Positions 1 to 8,199 of a stretch of 64,000 nucleotides of DNA are shown here, one piece after another (position 1 is the first letter of the stretch; each line of letters starts with the position of its first letter). The DNA is taken from positions 62,001-126,000 of the forward strand of contig NZ_VLIY01000012.1 in assembly GCF_007489285.1 (NCBI RefSeq). Reading direction: 5' to 3'. The DNA is from Skermania sp. ID1734 (GTDB taxonomy: Bacteria; Actinomycetota; Actinomycetes; Mycobacteriales; Mycobacteriaceae). A program made the position numbers and the translations under genes. The notes beneath the pieces are model-generated. The model worked only from the letters and a program-made list of their open reading frames with translations, did not search any database and had not been told where the DNA came from.

Positions 1-840
1 ATCACCGCCGGCGGGGCGATGTTCTCAGCCTTTCCCGAGTGGTACGCGACGCTGTTCTCCGGCTTCTATCTACCGCTGTTGCTCATCGTGCTGGCTTTGA
101 TCCTGCGGGTCGTCGCTATCGAATGGCGCGGCAAGATCGACGACCCAACATGGCGGGCGCGATGCGACCTCGGAATCATGATCGGATCGTGGATTCCAGC
201 GTTTCTGTGGGGCGTGGCATTCGCCAACATTGTCCGCGGAGTCGCTATCAACCATGAAAAGCAAGTAACCTCGGGGCTTTTCGATTTGCTCAATCCGTAT
301 GCGCTGCTCGGCGGGGCGGCGATGGTCGCGCTGTTCCTCCTACACGGGACCGTGTTCGTGGCGTTGAAAACCGGCGGATCGGTGCGCCAGGATGCGGTTC
401 GGCTGGCCCGCACCATTGCGCTGCCGGTAAGTGGAATTGCCGGATTCTTCGTCCTGTGGACCCAACTCGCGCACGGCAAGGCATGGACGTGGTGGCTGGT
501 CGTGGTGATCGCCGCCGCCTTGGCGGGAGTGGTCGCGCTCACCGGCCTGGCGCGGGAGGGTTGGGCGTTCGTGCTCACCTCGATCGCGGTGATCGCCGCG
601 GTGGTTCTGCTGTTCGCCTCGCTGTATCCGAATGTGTTGCCGTCGACGACCAATGTGGCAAACAGCCTCACCATCGCGAACGCCTCGTCGACGACCTACA
701 CCTTGCGGGTGATGAGCTGGGCCGCCGCCTTGACGGCACCGGTGGTGCTCATCTACCAGGGCTGGACGTACTGGGTGTTCCGGCAGCGGCTTTCGGTGGA
801 TCACATTCCCGCCTCTATCGGTCTGCCCATCCGGCGATGA
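1..840 (+). CDS. cydB: Cytochrome bd ubiquinol oxidase subunit II (CydB), 5' end outside window
   Basis: The frame is open from base 1, and the first visible residues lead into the CydB segment AAFPEWYATLFSGFYLPL-like (here FSAFPEWYATLFSGFY). About 280 residues are present against roughly 335-350 for the family, so only the N-terminus is missing. At least seven hydrophobic segments follow, as expected for the integral membrane subunit of the quinol oxidase that reduces O2 with high affinity. The stop codon overlaps the cydD start (ATGA), so cydB, cydD and cydC form one translation-coupled operon; cydA should lie just upstream of the window. An ATG at 19 is internal and is not the true start. 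Confidence 0.93.
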   Translation: MTAGGAMFSAFPEWYATLFSGFYLPLLLIVLALILRVVAIEWRGKIDDPTWRARCDLGIMIGSWIPAFLWGVAFANIVRGVAINHEKQVTSGLFDLLNPYALLGGAAMVALFLLHGTVFVALKTGGSVRQDAVRLARTIALPVSGIAGFFVLWTQLAHGKAWTWWLVVVIAAALAGVVALTGLAREGWAFVLTSIAVIAAVVLLFASLYPNVLPSTTNVANSLTIANASSTTYTLRVMSWAAALTAPVVLIYQGWTYWVFRQRLSVDHIPASIGLPIRR

Positions 841-2480
841 GCGCACCGATCGACCCGCGACTGTGGCGGTACTCCAAGAGCGCCCGCGGATACCTTGCTG
901 CCTCGGTGGCCATTTCGATGGTCAACGTGGCGGCAACGGTCGTCGCGGGAATTCTCATCGGCACGGTGCTGGCCGGCCTCATCACCGATCCTCAGCGACG
1001 GTCGATATGGGCATGGCAGCCCGAATTGATCTTGCTGGCAGCTGCTTTCGTGATTCGCGTCGTAGCCGCATGGTTGCAGGCCCGGCTTGGCCAGCGTGCC
1101 GCCGCCCGCACGGTGGCCGAGTTGAATGTCGACCTGCTGTGTGCGGCGGGACGGCTGCCGACGCGCGAACTCGACACTCGGCGAGCCGAACTGGAGACCG
1201 TCGCCACGGTAGGCACCGCCGCACTGCGCCCGTACCTCGCGGGTTACGTGCCGGCGTTGTTCCTGGCCTTGCTGGCCCCGCCCGTGGTCGTCATCGCGAT
1301 CGCGTGGCAAGACCTGATCTCCGCGGCCATCGTGGCGGCGACACTGCCGCTGATTCCAATCTTCATGGTGCTCATCGGCCTACTGACGCGGGGACGTTCG
1401 CAGCGCACGTTGGCGGCGATGACCCAGTTGTCGGCGATGACCCTCGATTTGCTCGCGGGGCTGCCGACGCTTGTCGCACTCGGCCGGGAGCGAGAGCCGC
1501 GGCGGCGGGTGCGCGACCTGGCCATGTCACACGCCCGGCGGGCAATGTCAGCGCTGCGCGTCGCGTTCCTCTCGTCCATGGTGTTGGAACTGCTCGCGAC
1601 ACTGTCGGTCGCTCTTGTGGCCGTCGGGATCGGATTGCGGCTGGTCTTCGGCGAAATGACGTTGCACGCCGGTCTGATTGCGTTGATTCTGGCCCCGGAA
1701 GCATATCTGCCGCTGCGCATCGTGGGGGAGAAGTTCCATGCAGCGCAAGACGGTACCGCGGCCGCCGAGAAGGCGTTCGAAACCCTCGACGCCGCGCCGG
1801 TGAACGATGCTCGGTCGAAAGGGTTGCGCCCCAACGGCGCCTCGATGAATATCGAAATCGAATCCCTCAGCGTCGCCGGTCGCGACGGTTGGGCGCCCTA
1901 CCAGCTCAGCGCGTCAATACCGTCCGGTGCGCTCACGGTGCTGACCGGTCTGAACGGTGCAGGCAAGTCGACCGCGTTGCGTGTGTTGCTGGGCCTCGAG
2001 CGCTCGTACTCGGGGCGGGTTTCGGTGTGCGGGGTGGAGGTCGGCGCACTCGATCTCGACTGGTGGTGGCAGCAGGTGGCGTGGCTCCCGCAGCGGCCGA
2101 TGCTGTTGCCGGACACGCTGCGCGCCAATGCCGAGCTGGCGGGTAGGTCCGTCGACCTAGAAGCCGCTTCTCGCGCAGCGGGTTTCCACACCGTGCTCGA
2201 TGAGCTGCCACAGGGCTGGAACACCAGGGTGGGACACGATGGGGTTGGCCTCTCCGTTGGTCAACGCCAGCGGTTGGCATTGACTCGCACTCTGGCCACC
2301 TCGAAACCGGTTCTGCTCCTTGACGAGCCGACGGCACACCTCGATGAGACGACCGAAGCCGCGGTCTTGGCGTCTTTGCAACAGCGAGCTTTTTCCGGCG
2401 CGACGGTGATCGTGGTAGCCCACCGTCCGCAGGTTCTTGCCGCAGCGGACCAGGTTGTGACCGTGGGTAGTAGCTCATGA
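837..2480 (+). CDS. cydD: ABC exporter CydD, cytochrome bd assembly
   Basis: This 547-residue protein has an N-terminal ABC exporter membrane domain with about six hydrophobic helices (residues roughly 20-290) and a C-terminal ATPase domain. The Walker A motif GLNGAGKST is near residue 371, the signature LSVGQRQRL near 471 and Walker B VLLLDEPT near 490. CydDC is known to export thiols (cysteine, glutathione) needed to assemble cytochrome bd; in a mycothiol-producing organism the substrate may differ, which is inference. The start at 837 overlaps the cydB stop. The same frame is open much further upstream inside cydB, but that part encodes no recognisable protein. Confidence 0.92.
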   Translation: MSAPIDPRLWRYSKSARGYLAASVAISMVNVAATVVAGILIGTVLAGLITDPQRRSIWAWQPELILLAAAFVIRVVAAWLQARLGQRAAARTVAELNVDLLCAAGRLPTRELDTRRAELETVATVGTAALRPYLAGYVPALFLALLAPPVVVIAIAWQDLISAAIVAATLPLIPIFMVLIGLLTRGRSQRTLAAMTQLSAMTLDLLAGLPTLVALGREREPRRRVRDLAMSHARRAMSALRVAFLSSMVLELLATLSVALVAVGIGLRLVFGEMTLHAGLIALILAPEAYLPLRIVGEKFHAAQDGTAAAEKAFETLDAAPVNDARSKGLRPNGASMNIEIESLSVAGRDGWAPYQLSASIPSGALTVLTGLNGAGKSTALRVLLGLERSYSGRVSVCGVEVGALDLDWWWQQVAWLPQRPMLLPDTLRANAELAGRSVDLEAASRAAGFHTVLDELPQGWNTRVGHDGVGLSVGQRQRLALTRTLATSKPVLLLDEPTAHLDETTEAAVLASLQQRAFSGATVIVVAHRPQVLAAADQVVTVGSSS

Positions 2481-4201
2481 CACGTGGCCCGTTGCTCGAC
2501 GCCATTCGGTTGCTGCGGCCAACTCCGGCGCGCACACTGGCAGCGATCGGGGCCGGCGTGGCGGCATCCGGTAGTGCGTTGGCCTTGGCTGTGTTGTCCG
2601 CGTGGCTGATTGCGCGTGCGTGGCAGATGCCGCCGGTGCTCGACCTATCCGTCGCGGTCGTCGCCGTTCGGGCGCTGGGTATCTCGCGCGGCGTGTTCCG
2701 CTATTTGGAGCGGCTGGCAACGCATGCCGTAGCTCTGCGTGGGATGGCTCACGCGCGCGCAGAAATCTATCGGCGGCTGGCTGCGGGACAGCCTTCCGCG
2801 GTGACGGCGCTTCGACGTGGTGACCTGCTTGCCCGAACGGGCACCGAAATCGACACGATCGGTGCGGTGATCGTGCGCGGGCTGGTACCGATTGTGGTTG
2901 CTGTGACGATCGGGCTGTCGGCGGTGGTCGCGCTCAGCTTCGTATCTTTGTGGGCCGCGGTTGTTTTGGCGTTCTCACTCCTTGTCGCTGGTTTTGTTGC
3001 GCCCGTCCTTGGTGCCCGAGCTGGCACACTCGCTGAACAAGAAACCATCGAGTTCAACGGCGAATACACCGCTCATGCCTTGACCGTGCTGGGGAACACC
3101 GACGAACTGCGCGTGGCCGGAACGTTCGACACCGCGGTGGATCAGGCCCGCCGTGCTGCGCACGCGTCGGTTCATGCGGAAGCGAGAGCCGCGTCGAAGG
3201 CAGCCCATGCTGCTGCGGCTGGCCCACTGGCACTTGCTGTTTCCGTTATTGGCGCGCTGTTCATCGGGGTGTCCATGGCCCAGGCATCGGCACCAACGAG
3301 CCTTGCCGTCCTCGTGCTGCTCCCGCTGGCCGCGTTCGAGGCGACCGGGCCGCTGACGGAGGCGGCCGCGGCCATTGTCCGCGCGCGAGTGTCGGCGCGG
3401 CGAATCATGGCGCTGCTCGACGGCGCGGGGCATTCGCAGGTCGGGGGCACGTCCGAGGTGCCCGCCGATCTCACCCTGTCTGCGCAGTCGCTGCGGTTCG
3501 GATGGACGCATGAGAGGTGCGCAGGTCCAACGGATCTCGTCGTTGTGCCGGGCGCCCGCATTGCCATTGTCGGGCCCAGTGGCGCGGGTAAGACGTCGCT
3601 GTTGATGACGCTGGCCGGTTTGCTTGCGCCGCGGCACGGCGAGGTTCGACTGGGCGAGCGTCTCTTGAACGAACTGGACCCACACGAATTGCGTAGAGTC
3701 GTAACGTTCTTCTCCGAAGACGCGCATATTTTCAGCACCACCGTGCTGGAGAACCTGCGCGTCGGCAACGGCGGCGTCAGTGCCGACGAGGCGCGCCGCG
3801 CGCTGGCGGCGGTGGGGCTCGGCGACTGGCTAGGGTTGGATGACGGGCTCGACACCGTGCTGGTCGGCGGTGACCGGGCGGTGTCGGGCGGGCAACGCCG
3901 CCGTCTGCTGCTGGCTCGGGCCCTGCTCGCGCCGGCTCCGATCCTGCTGCTCGATGAACCCACCGAGCACCTCGATGCGGAGGAGGGCGCGGCCATCCTC
4001 ACGGCGCTGCTCGATCGGAACTCTGGGCTGATCGCCCCCGACCGGTCCGTTGTCGTAGTGACCCATCAGCTTCCGGCCGTGCACAGCGCCGACTCGGTGC
4101 TCGAACTCGCCAGCGATCTGCCGGGAGAAAAATCGATTGCCCGCTCGCTCGACCGTGCGTACCGTCGTCATTACACGAGGAAGGAGGTGGTCTGGAGTTG
4201 A
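2477..4201 (+). CDS. cydC: ABC exporter CydC, cytochrome bd assembly
   Basis: A 574-residue second half of the heterodimeric CydDC exporter. Membrane helices occupy roughly residues 15-300. The ATPase domain shows Walker A GPSGAGKTS near 365, signature VSGGQRRRL near 468 and Walker B ILLLDEPTEH near 488. The ATG at 2477 overlaps the cydD stop by four bases, indicating translational coupling. It is the last gene of the operon, and a strong inverted repeat about 100 bases downstream is a good candidate terminator. Confidence 0.92.
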   Translation: MTRGPLLDAIRLLRPTPARTLAAIGAGVAASGSALALAVLSAWLIARAWQMPPVLDLSVAVVAVRALGISRGVFRYLERLATHAVALRGMAHARAEIYRRLAAGQPSAVTALRRGDLLARTGTEIDTIGAVIVRGLVPIVVAVTIGLSAVVALSFVSLWAAVVLAFSLLVAGFVAPVLGARAGTLAEQETIEFNGEYTAHALTVLGNTDELRVAGTFDTAVDQARRAAHASVHAEARAASKAAHAAAAGPLALAVSVIGALFIGVSMAQASAPTSLAVLVLLPLAAFEATGPLTEAAAAIVRARVSARRIMALLDGAGHSQVGGTSEVPADLTLSAQSLRFGWTHERCAGPTDLVVVPGARIAIVGPSGAGKTSLLMTLAGLLAPRHGEVRLGERLLNELDPHELRRVVTFFSEDAHIFSTTVLENLRVGNGGVSADEARRALAAVGLGDWLGLDDGLDTVLVGGDRAVSGGQRRRLLLARALLAPAPILLLDEPTEHLDAEEGAAILTALLDRNSGLIAPDRSVVVVTHQLPAVHSADSVLELASDLPGEKSIARSLDRAYRRHYTRKEVVWS

Positions 4202-4298
4202 TTTCATTCAGGACGCGTGAGGTGGCTGCCAGCTAGCCGCTACCGCTGAGAAAAGGATTCACTTCCGCGCGAGCGCTAGCGAATCCCAGGCAGCTACC

Positions 4299-4370
4299 CG
4301 GCCCCCGAGCCCTCGGCTATGTCCGGTCGAGACCGTCCGCGCTCCGCGCGGCGGTATGGCTCGGGGGCCG
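4299..4370 (+). terminator. Probable terminator after cydBDC
   Basis: A perfect 13-bp inverted repeat pairs CGGCCCCCGAGCC (4299-4311) with GGCTCGGGGGCCG (4358-4370). A smaller hairpin (CCGCGC/GCGCGG, 4338-4352) sits inside the loop. A T-rich stretch (TTCCTTGTT) follows. It separates cydC from the next gene on the same strand. Confidence 0.6.
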
Positions 4371-4402
4371 TTCCTTGTTCAGCCGACGGTAGGGTCTGAG
4401 CG

Positions 4403-5845
4403 ATGGCGCGATACGACGCGGCGGTAGTCGGCTCCGGCCCGAACGGGCTTGCAGCGGCGGTGCTTCTGGCCCGAGCAGGGTTGAGCGTCATCGTGCTCGA
4501 AGCACAACCCACGCCCGGCGGTGGCTGCCGCACGGTCGAGCTCGACCTGGGCGTTCGGTTGCCGCACGATCTGTGCTCGGCTGCCCACCCGATGGCGAGT
4601 GCTTCGCCATTCTTCGCCGCTTTCGACCTTCCCGCCCACGGCGTGCAACTTGCACAGCCAGACGTTGCGTATGCCCATCCCCTGGATGACCGGCCGGCGG
4701 GAATCGCCTACCGCAGTCTCAGCCGAACCGTCGACGAGCTCCCAGCCGCGGACGCTTCGGTGTGGCGGCGGCTTGTTGAGCCCCTGACCGAGGACGCCGA
4801 AACGGTGCTGGCGCTGGGGCTGTCGGACAAGCGCGCTGTGCCAAAGGAACTCGCGTCCGTCGCAGGGATTCGGACGGCCCTCCGGTTCGGCGCCGGAACG
4901 GCCGCGCTCGGCACCCCAATGCGCCTAACCGGCGCGGCCGGATCCATGTTGACCGGCGTCGGCGCGCACGCCAACACCAAGGCGCCGACGCTGGCGGTGG
5001 GCGCGACGGCAATGCTGCTCGGAACGCTGGCACACACTCACGGCTGGCCCATGCCGGTGGGCGGCAGCCAGGCCATCGTCGACGCCTTGATCGCCGATCT
5101 GCGGGCGCACGGCGGCATCGTCGAGTGCAACCGGCGCATCGACCGAGCAGGTCAACTGCCGAAGGCGGACGCCTACCTGTTCGACACCTCGCCGTGGCTG
5201 CTGGCCGACGTATTCGGCGACCGCCTAGGTGCGCGCTATCGCCGCGCGCTGGGCCGATTCAGGCCGGGCAGCGGGGTCGCGAAGATCGACTTTGCGCTGC
5301 GCGAGCCGGTGCCGTGGTCGGATCCGCGCGTTGCCGATGCCGGAACCGTGCACGTGGGCGGCAGCCGGGCCGAGATCATGGCGGCCGAAACCACCGTCGC
5401 CACCGGCCAGCACAGTGAACGCCCCTTCGTCCTCGTCGGTCAGCCCGCCGTGGCGGACCCAAGCCGGCGCGGGCCGAGAGGCGAAGTGCCGCTGTGGACG
5501 TACACGCATGTGCCGAACGGCTCGAGCCGGGACATGACCAAGATCGTGACGGCGCAAATCGAGCGGTTCGCGCCGGGCTTCCGGGACGTGATCATCGGCT
5601 CGCGCGCGATAGCCGCGAACCAGATGTCGCAGCACAACGCCAATTACGTCGGGGGAGACATCGGGGTCGGCCGAATCAACCTCTACCGCATGCTCGCTCG
5701 ACCCACGGCGCGGTGGGATCCGTACCGGACACCGATCGACAACGTGTACCTGTGCTCAGCGTCCACTCCGCCGGGGCCGGGCGTGCACGGCATGTGTGGC
5801 ATGTATGCGGCCCAGCGCGTGCTCGCTTCGCTCGACCGTGCGTGA
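4403..5845 (+). CDS. FAD-dependent phytoene-dehydrogenase-like oxidoreductase
   Basis: This 480-residue flavoprotein opens with a Rossmann dinucleotide fold (residues 4-35, VVGSGPNGLAAAV, followed by the acidic LEAQ that binds the ribose) and the GGGCRT continuation typical of the CrtI/phytoene desaturase-like amine oxidase superfamily. The C-terminus has the matching FAD segment (PGPGVHGMCGMYAA). Homologues of this type are common in actinobacteria and mostly uncharacterised, and no carotenoid genes lie nearby, so a carotenoid role cannot be claimed. The gene stands alone between a terminator and a convergent neighbour. Its TGA stop lies inside a 40-bp palindrome. Confidence 0.8.
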   Translation: MARYDAAVVGSGPNGLAAAVLLARAGLSVIVLEAQPTPGGGCRTVELDLGVRLPHDLCSAAHPMASASPFFAAFDLPAHGVQLAQPDVAYAHPLDDRPAGIAYRSLSRTVDELPAADASVWRRLVEPLTEDAETVLALGLSDKRAVPKELASVAGIRTALRFGAGTAALGTPMRLTGAAGSMLTGVGAHANTKAPTLAVGATAMLLGTLAHTHGWPMPVGGSQAIVDALIADLRAHGGIVECNRRIDRAGQLPKADAYLFDTSPWLLADVFGDRLGARYRRALGRFRPGSGVAKIDFALREPVPWSDPRVADAGTVHVGGSRAEIMAAETTVATGQHSERPFVLVGQPAVADPSRRGPRGEVPLWTYTHVPNGSSRDMTKIVTAQIERFAPGFRDVIIGSRAIAANQMSQHNANYVGGDIGVGRINLYRMLARPTARWDPYRTPIDNVYLCSASTPPGPGVHGMCGMYAAQRVLASLDRA

Positions 5846-5877
5846 AATTCCACCGCGGGCGGTGGAATTTCACGCAC
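5838..5877. repeat. Dispersed palindromic element, copy 1
   Basis: A perfect palindrome with 19-bp arms and a 2-base GG centre. The left arm is GTGCGTGAAATTCCACCGC. It spans the convergent ends of two genes and supplies the TGA stop of each (5843-5845 on plus, 5870-5872 on minus). Related copies lie at 6950-6993 and 19381-19426. Base changes between copies are matched on both arms, so the pairing is preserved. It could also act as a bidirectional terminator, although it lacks T-tracts. Confidence 0.85.
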
Positions 5878-6883
5878 AGGTGAGGCACGTGCCCGGACCG
5901 GACCACCCACCGCGGCGGAGGACGGCGGCAACTTCTGCCGCAACCGCACACGGCGCGCCGCGCACTTCCTCCCACCCGAATACGAGCTTGCGCTTACCCG
6001 CCATCTCGGCCGCGTTTTCGCGCCGACGGTCACGAAAGACGTCGCGCGCCAGGGAGTGCCCTCTTCTGCCGTCGAGTCTGACGATGAGTCGAAGGTCGCC
6101 GACGATGTATTCGACGTCCTCGTAACAGACGCGACCATCCACGATCACCGGAGATTGCCGAAGGGCGCTTGGCAGTCCGTGAGCCTTTTCGACGTCGACC
6201 GCGTAGTGGTACTCCAGTACAGATTGCACGCCGTCGCGCAACAATTCGATGGCACGCGTGATGCTCCTGGCGTAGCGCCGTGGCGGCCGCGCCCGTGCTC
6301 GCTCCATCAGGATGTCCGGGCGCAAGCCGTAGTTCGTTGCAACTGCTGCAAGCGTTGTCGCGGCCTCCTGGGCGGTCGGCTGCGCGACGGCCAGATCGAT
6401 TGCAGTGTCTGCCGGGCTAGTTCGAGGCGGCGATGCCGCTACAACAATGTGCGGGAGGGCGCGCGAGCGGTGCACCCGAACACCTGGATGCAGAATCGAC
6501 CCAATGTTCGGGTTGAGTCGTGCGGCGGACAGGACCCGTGTAGCTGGTTGGTCTACCGCCGAGAGTCCGACTCGCACGGTCACGTGAATCGGGCCCTCCG
6601 GATCCGGTCGCTGCATCCCCCACAGCTCGGCGGCTGTGTCATGGCTGAGCACTGCACCTGCGCCGCCGTATAAGAGAGCCGCCTGAAGAACCATTTCCCT
6701 GCTCAACGGTCCGGTGGTCACCGCGTAAACGCCGTAGAGAACCCGTTGCCATGCGCCTGAGCTGTACATGTGCTCGACGCGGCGCCGGGTGAATCCACAC
6801 GGCTCGAGTTGGTCAAACGTGACCAAGCCATGCTGTTGGTTGACGATGACTTGAAGCTGATCGATGTCTGTCATAGCTGACAC
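5870..6883 (-). CDS. AbiEi-like / DUF559-type protein
   Basis: This 337-residue protein resembles a large actinobacterial family. It has an N-terminal winged-helix AbiEi antitoxin-like region (residues about 8-95; hallmarks are GLVTFDQL, the WQRVLYGVYAV segment and the LSHDTAAELWG segment). The C-terminal domain looks like a degenerate nuclease fold (residues about 240-320, VEYIVGDLRLIVRLDG followed by R-rich helices), as in DUF559/Vsr-like proteins. Such proteins are usually solitary, and their function is unproven. No AbiEii-type toxin is next to it. The stop codon is provided by the palindromic element. A start at 6874 (MTDIDQ) is equally possible. Confidence 0.65.
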   Translation of the reverse strand: MSAMTDIDQLQVIVNQQHGLVTFDQLEPCGFTRRRVEHMYSSGAWQRVLYGVYAVTTGPLSREMVLQAALLYGGAGAVLSHDTAAELWGMQRPDPEGPIHVTVRVGLSAVDQPATRVLSAARLNPNIGSILHPGVRVHRSRALPHIVVAASPPRTSPADTAIDLAVAQPTAQEAATTLAAVATNYGLRPDILMERARARPPRRYARSITRAIELLRDGVQSVLEYHYAVDVEKAHGLPSALRQSPVIVDGRVCYEDVEYIVGDLRLIVRLDGRRGHSLARDVFRDRRRENAAEMAGKRKLVFGWEEVRGAPCAVAAEVAAVLRRGGWSGPGTCLTCA

Positions 6884-6949
6884 CGATACCGGGCGCCACC
6901 GTCACAACTCGGTCAAGTGGGACCAGTTATCCACATGTGGATAAACCGG

Positions 6950-6993
6950 CCGTGCGTGAAATTTCACCGCCCGCGGTGAAATTTCACGCACGG
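6950..6993. repeat. Dispersed palindromic element, copy 2
   Basis: A perfect palindrome with 21-bp arms and a CC centre, so its orientation is opposite to copy 1. The core arm is GTGCGTGAAATTTCACCGC. It lies in the noncoding gap between the AbiEi-like gene and the nitrobindin-like gene. The sequence just after it (about 6992-7040) contains several imperfect repeats of TCGGGACACGG. Confidence 0.85.
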
Positions 6994-7045
6994 GTCGGGA
7001 CACGGCACGGCCGGGTGGGGACACGGTCGGGACACGGGTCGGGAG

Positions 7046-7705
7046 CTAGCCCACGTACCGCTGCAACCGCGCGGACAACCGGGGCTCCAGCGCCCCATCG
7101 GCATCGACGCGCTCCTCGACGTACGCGAGATCGCCGCCCTCGACGATTCCGTACAACCGCTTCGCGCCGCCGACCACCGCGCCCGACTGGCTGCGGATCA
7201 CCACGTCGGTGGCCAGTTCCCACGACGATTGGGTGAGTGCGCGGCCGTAGAACAACTCGACGACCCCGCTGCTGTGGGTGAGGAGCAACTCGAGGACCTC
7301 GCCGTCGGCAACGGTCGGATCACCGTTGACTCGCCAGAAGCCGCTCTCGCGCAGGTCTGGCCCGCTGTAGCTGCCGTCCTCGCCGATCACCCAGGAGCGG
7401 GCTTCCCAATTCAGATACGGACCGCCGTCGTGCGAGACGACAATTTGCTGGCCGAAGCGGTAGTCGCCGTTCTGCGGGTGGTTGCCCTCGCCCTCGCCGC
7501 GCCATACGCCCACCATGGGCAGCAGCGCCAGCAGGGCGGAGTCGAGGTCTGGGCCTTCGCGCAGATTCGCGGTGTCGTCCGGCATGGGCAGGTCCGGCAA
7601 CGACGGGATGTTGCGGGAGCGCGTCGTCTCCGCGCGTTCTGCCGCTGCGGAGACGGCCTCGTTCCCAGAGCCCTTCACACGGCCTGGCTCGTCGGCGTCG
7701 CTCAC
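7046..7705 (-). CDS. Nitrobindin-like / FABP-like heme-binding beta-barrel protein
   Basis: A 219-residue protein with the signature GVWRGEGEG near residue 70 and a following beta-rich domain ending in [10 protein letters not shown]. This matches the UPF0678 fatty-acid-binding-protein-like / nitrobindin family (M. tuberculosis Rv0813c type). Family members bind heme in a 10-stranded barrel and some isomerise peroxynitrite. The GTG start at 7705 is chosen because it overlaps the stop of a small upstream gene (GTGA) and gives the length usual for nocardial members. The next genes upstream are DUF1416 and sulfurtransferase, as in M. tuberculosis. Confidence 0.85.
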   Translation of the reverse strand: MSDADEPGRVKGSGNEAVSAAAERAETTRSRNIPSLPDLPMPDDTANLREGPDLDSALLALLPMVGVWRGEGEGNHPQNGDYRFGQQIVVSHDGGPYLNWEARSWVIGEDGSYSGPDLRESGFWRVNGDPTVADGEVLELLLTHSSGVVELFYGRALTQSSWELATDVVIRSQSGAVVGGAKRLYGIVEGGDLAYVEERVDADGALEPRLSARLQRYVG

Positions 7706-7800
7706 GACTCGTCGGTGATCAGTCGGTAGATGACGTACAGGCCGAACCACGCGATCAGCACTGAGGCGAGCGCGAGAAGTACCTCGAAGAAAGTGACCAC
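7702..7800 (-). CDS. 32-residue single-helix membrane microprotein
   Basis: A short frame starting at GTG 7800 encodes 32 residues with one hydrophobic helix ([19 protein letters not shown]), followed by the basic and acidic tail RLITDES. Its TGA overlaps the GTG start of the nitrobindin-like gene by four bases, so translation of the two is likely coupled. I see no clear ribosome binding site, so it may be read from a leaderless or very short-leader transcript. The function is unknown. The coding call rests on the clean helix and the coupling. Confidence 0.55.
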   Translation of the reverse strand: MVTFFEVLLALASVLIAWFGLYVIYRLITDES

Positions 7801-7891
7801 GGCGCCAGTTTAGTACCCGGGGCGCCAACCAAAACGGGCGGCTACCGCAGCGCGAAGCTGCTGGTAGCCGCCCGTCGGCAGCGCGCGAAAC

Positions 7892-8197
7892 TTATGCGGC
7901 GACAGTGACGTCCACGTTGTGCACGCCGTTGGACTCCGGCCGCACGGTGGCGGTGCCGTTGCCGCTGGACGAGAGCGCCCGCACGGTCCACTCGCCGGGC
8001 GCCGCGAAGAACCGGAAGTCGCCGGTCCCGGAGGCGACGACCTCCGCGGTGAATTCGCCGGTGCCGTCGAGCAGGCGCACGAACGCGCCGCCGACCGGTT
8101 GGCCGTCACCGGCCAGCACGCGCCCGGTGATGACGGTTTCCTTCTCTACGTCCACGCCGGCGGGCAGAGCCTGGCCTTGGGTGGGGGCTGCGCACAT
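7892..8197 (-). CDS. sseC: DUF1416 protein (SseC-type)
   Basis: This 101-residue protein starts MCAAPTQGQALPAG and continues as a small beta-sandwich (ITGRVLAGDGQPVGGAFVRL, then a DFRFFAAPGEW segment). This is the DUF1416 family, called SseC in mycobacteria, always found just downstream of a thiosulfate sulfurtransferase. The role is unproven but probably belongs to sulfur transfer. Here its ATG follows the sseA stop by two bases, so the two genes are co-translated. Confidence 0.85.
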   Translation of the reverse strand: MCAAPTQGQALPAGVDVEKETVITGRVLAGDGQPVGGAFVRLLDGTGEFTAEVVASGTGDFRFFAAPGEWTVRALSSSGNGTATVRPESNGVHNVDVTVAA

Positions 8198-8199
8198 AT

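Noticed and set aside
456-836. Upstream extension of the cydD frame
   Set aside because: It is antiparallel in meaning to cydB (same strand, other frame), encodes no known domain, and the ATGA overlap at 837 fits a normal cydD N-terminus.
4403-5845. Carotenoid gene crtI
   Set aside because: The fold fits the CrtI superfamily but no phytoene synthase or other carotenoid gene is near, so the specific name is not justified.
6992-7040. CRISPR-like array
   Set aside because: The repeated TCGGGACACGG units are short, imperfect and without spacers; they are simple local repeats.
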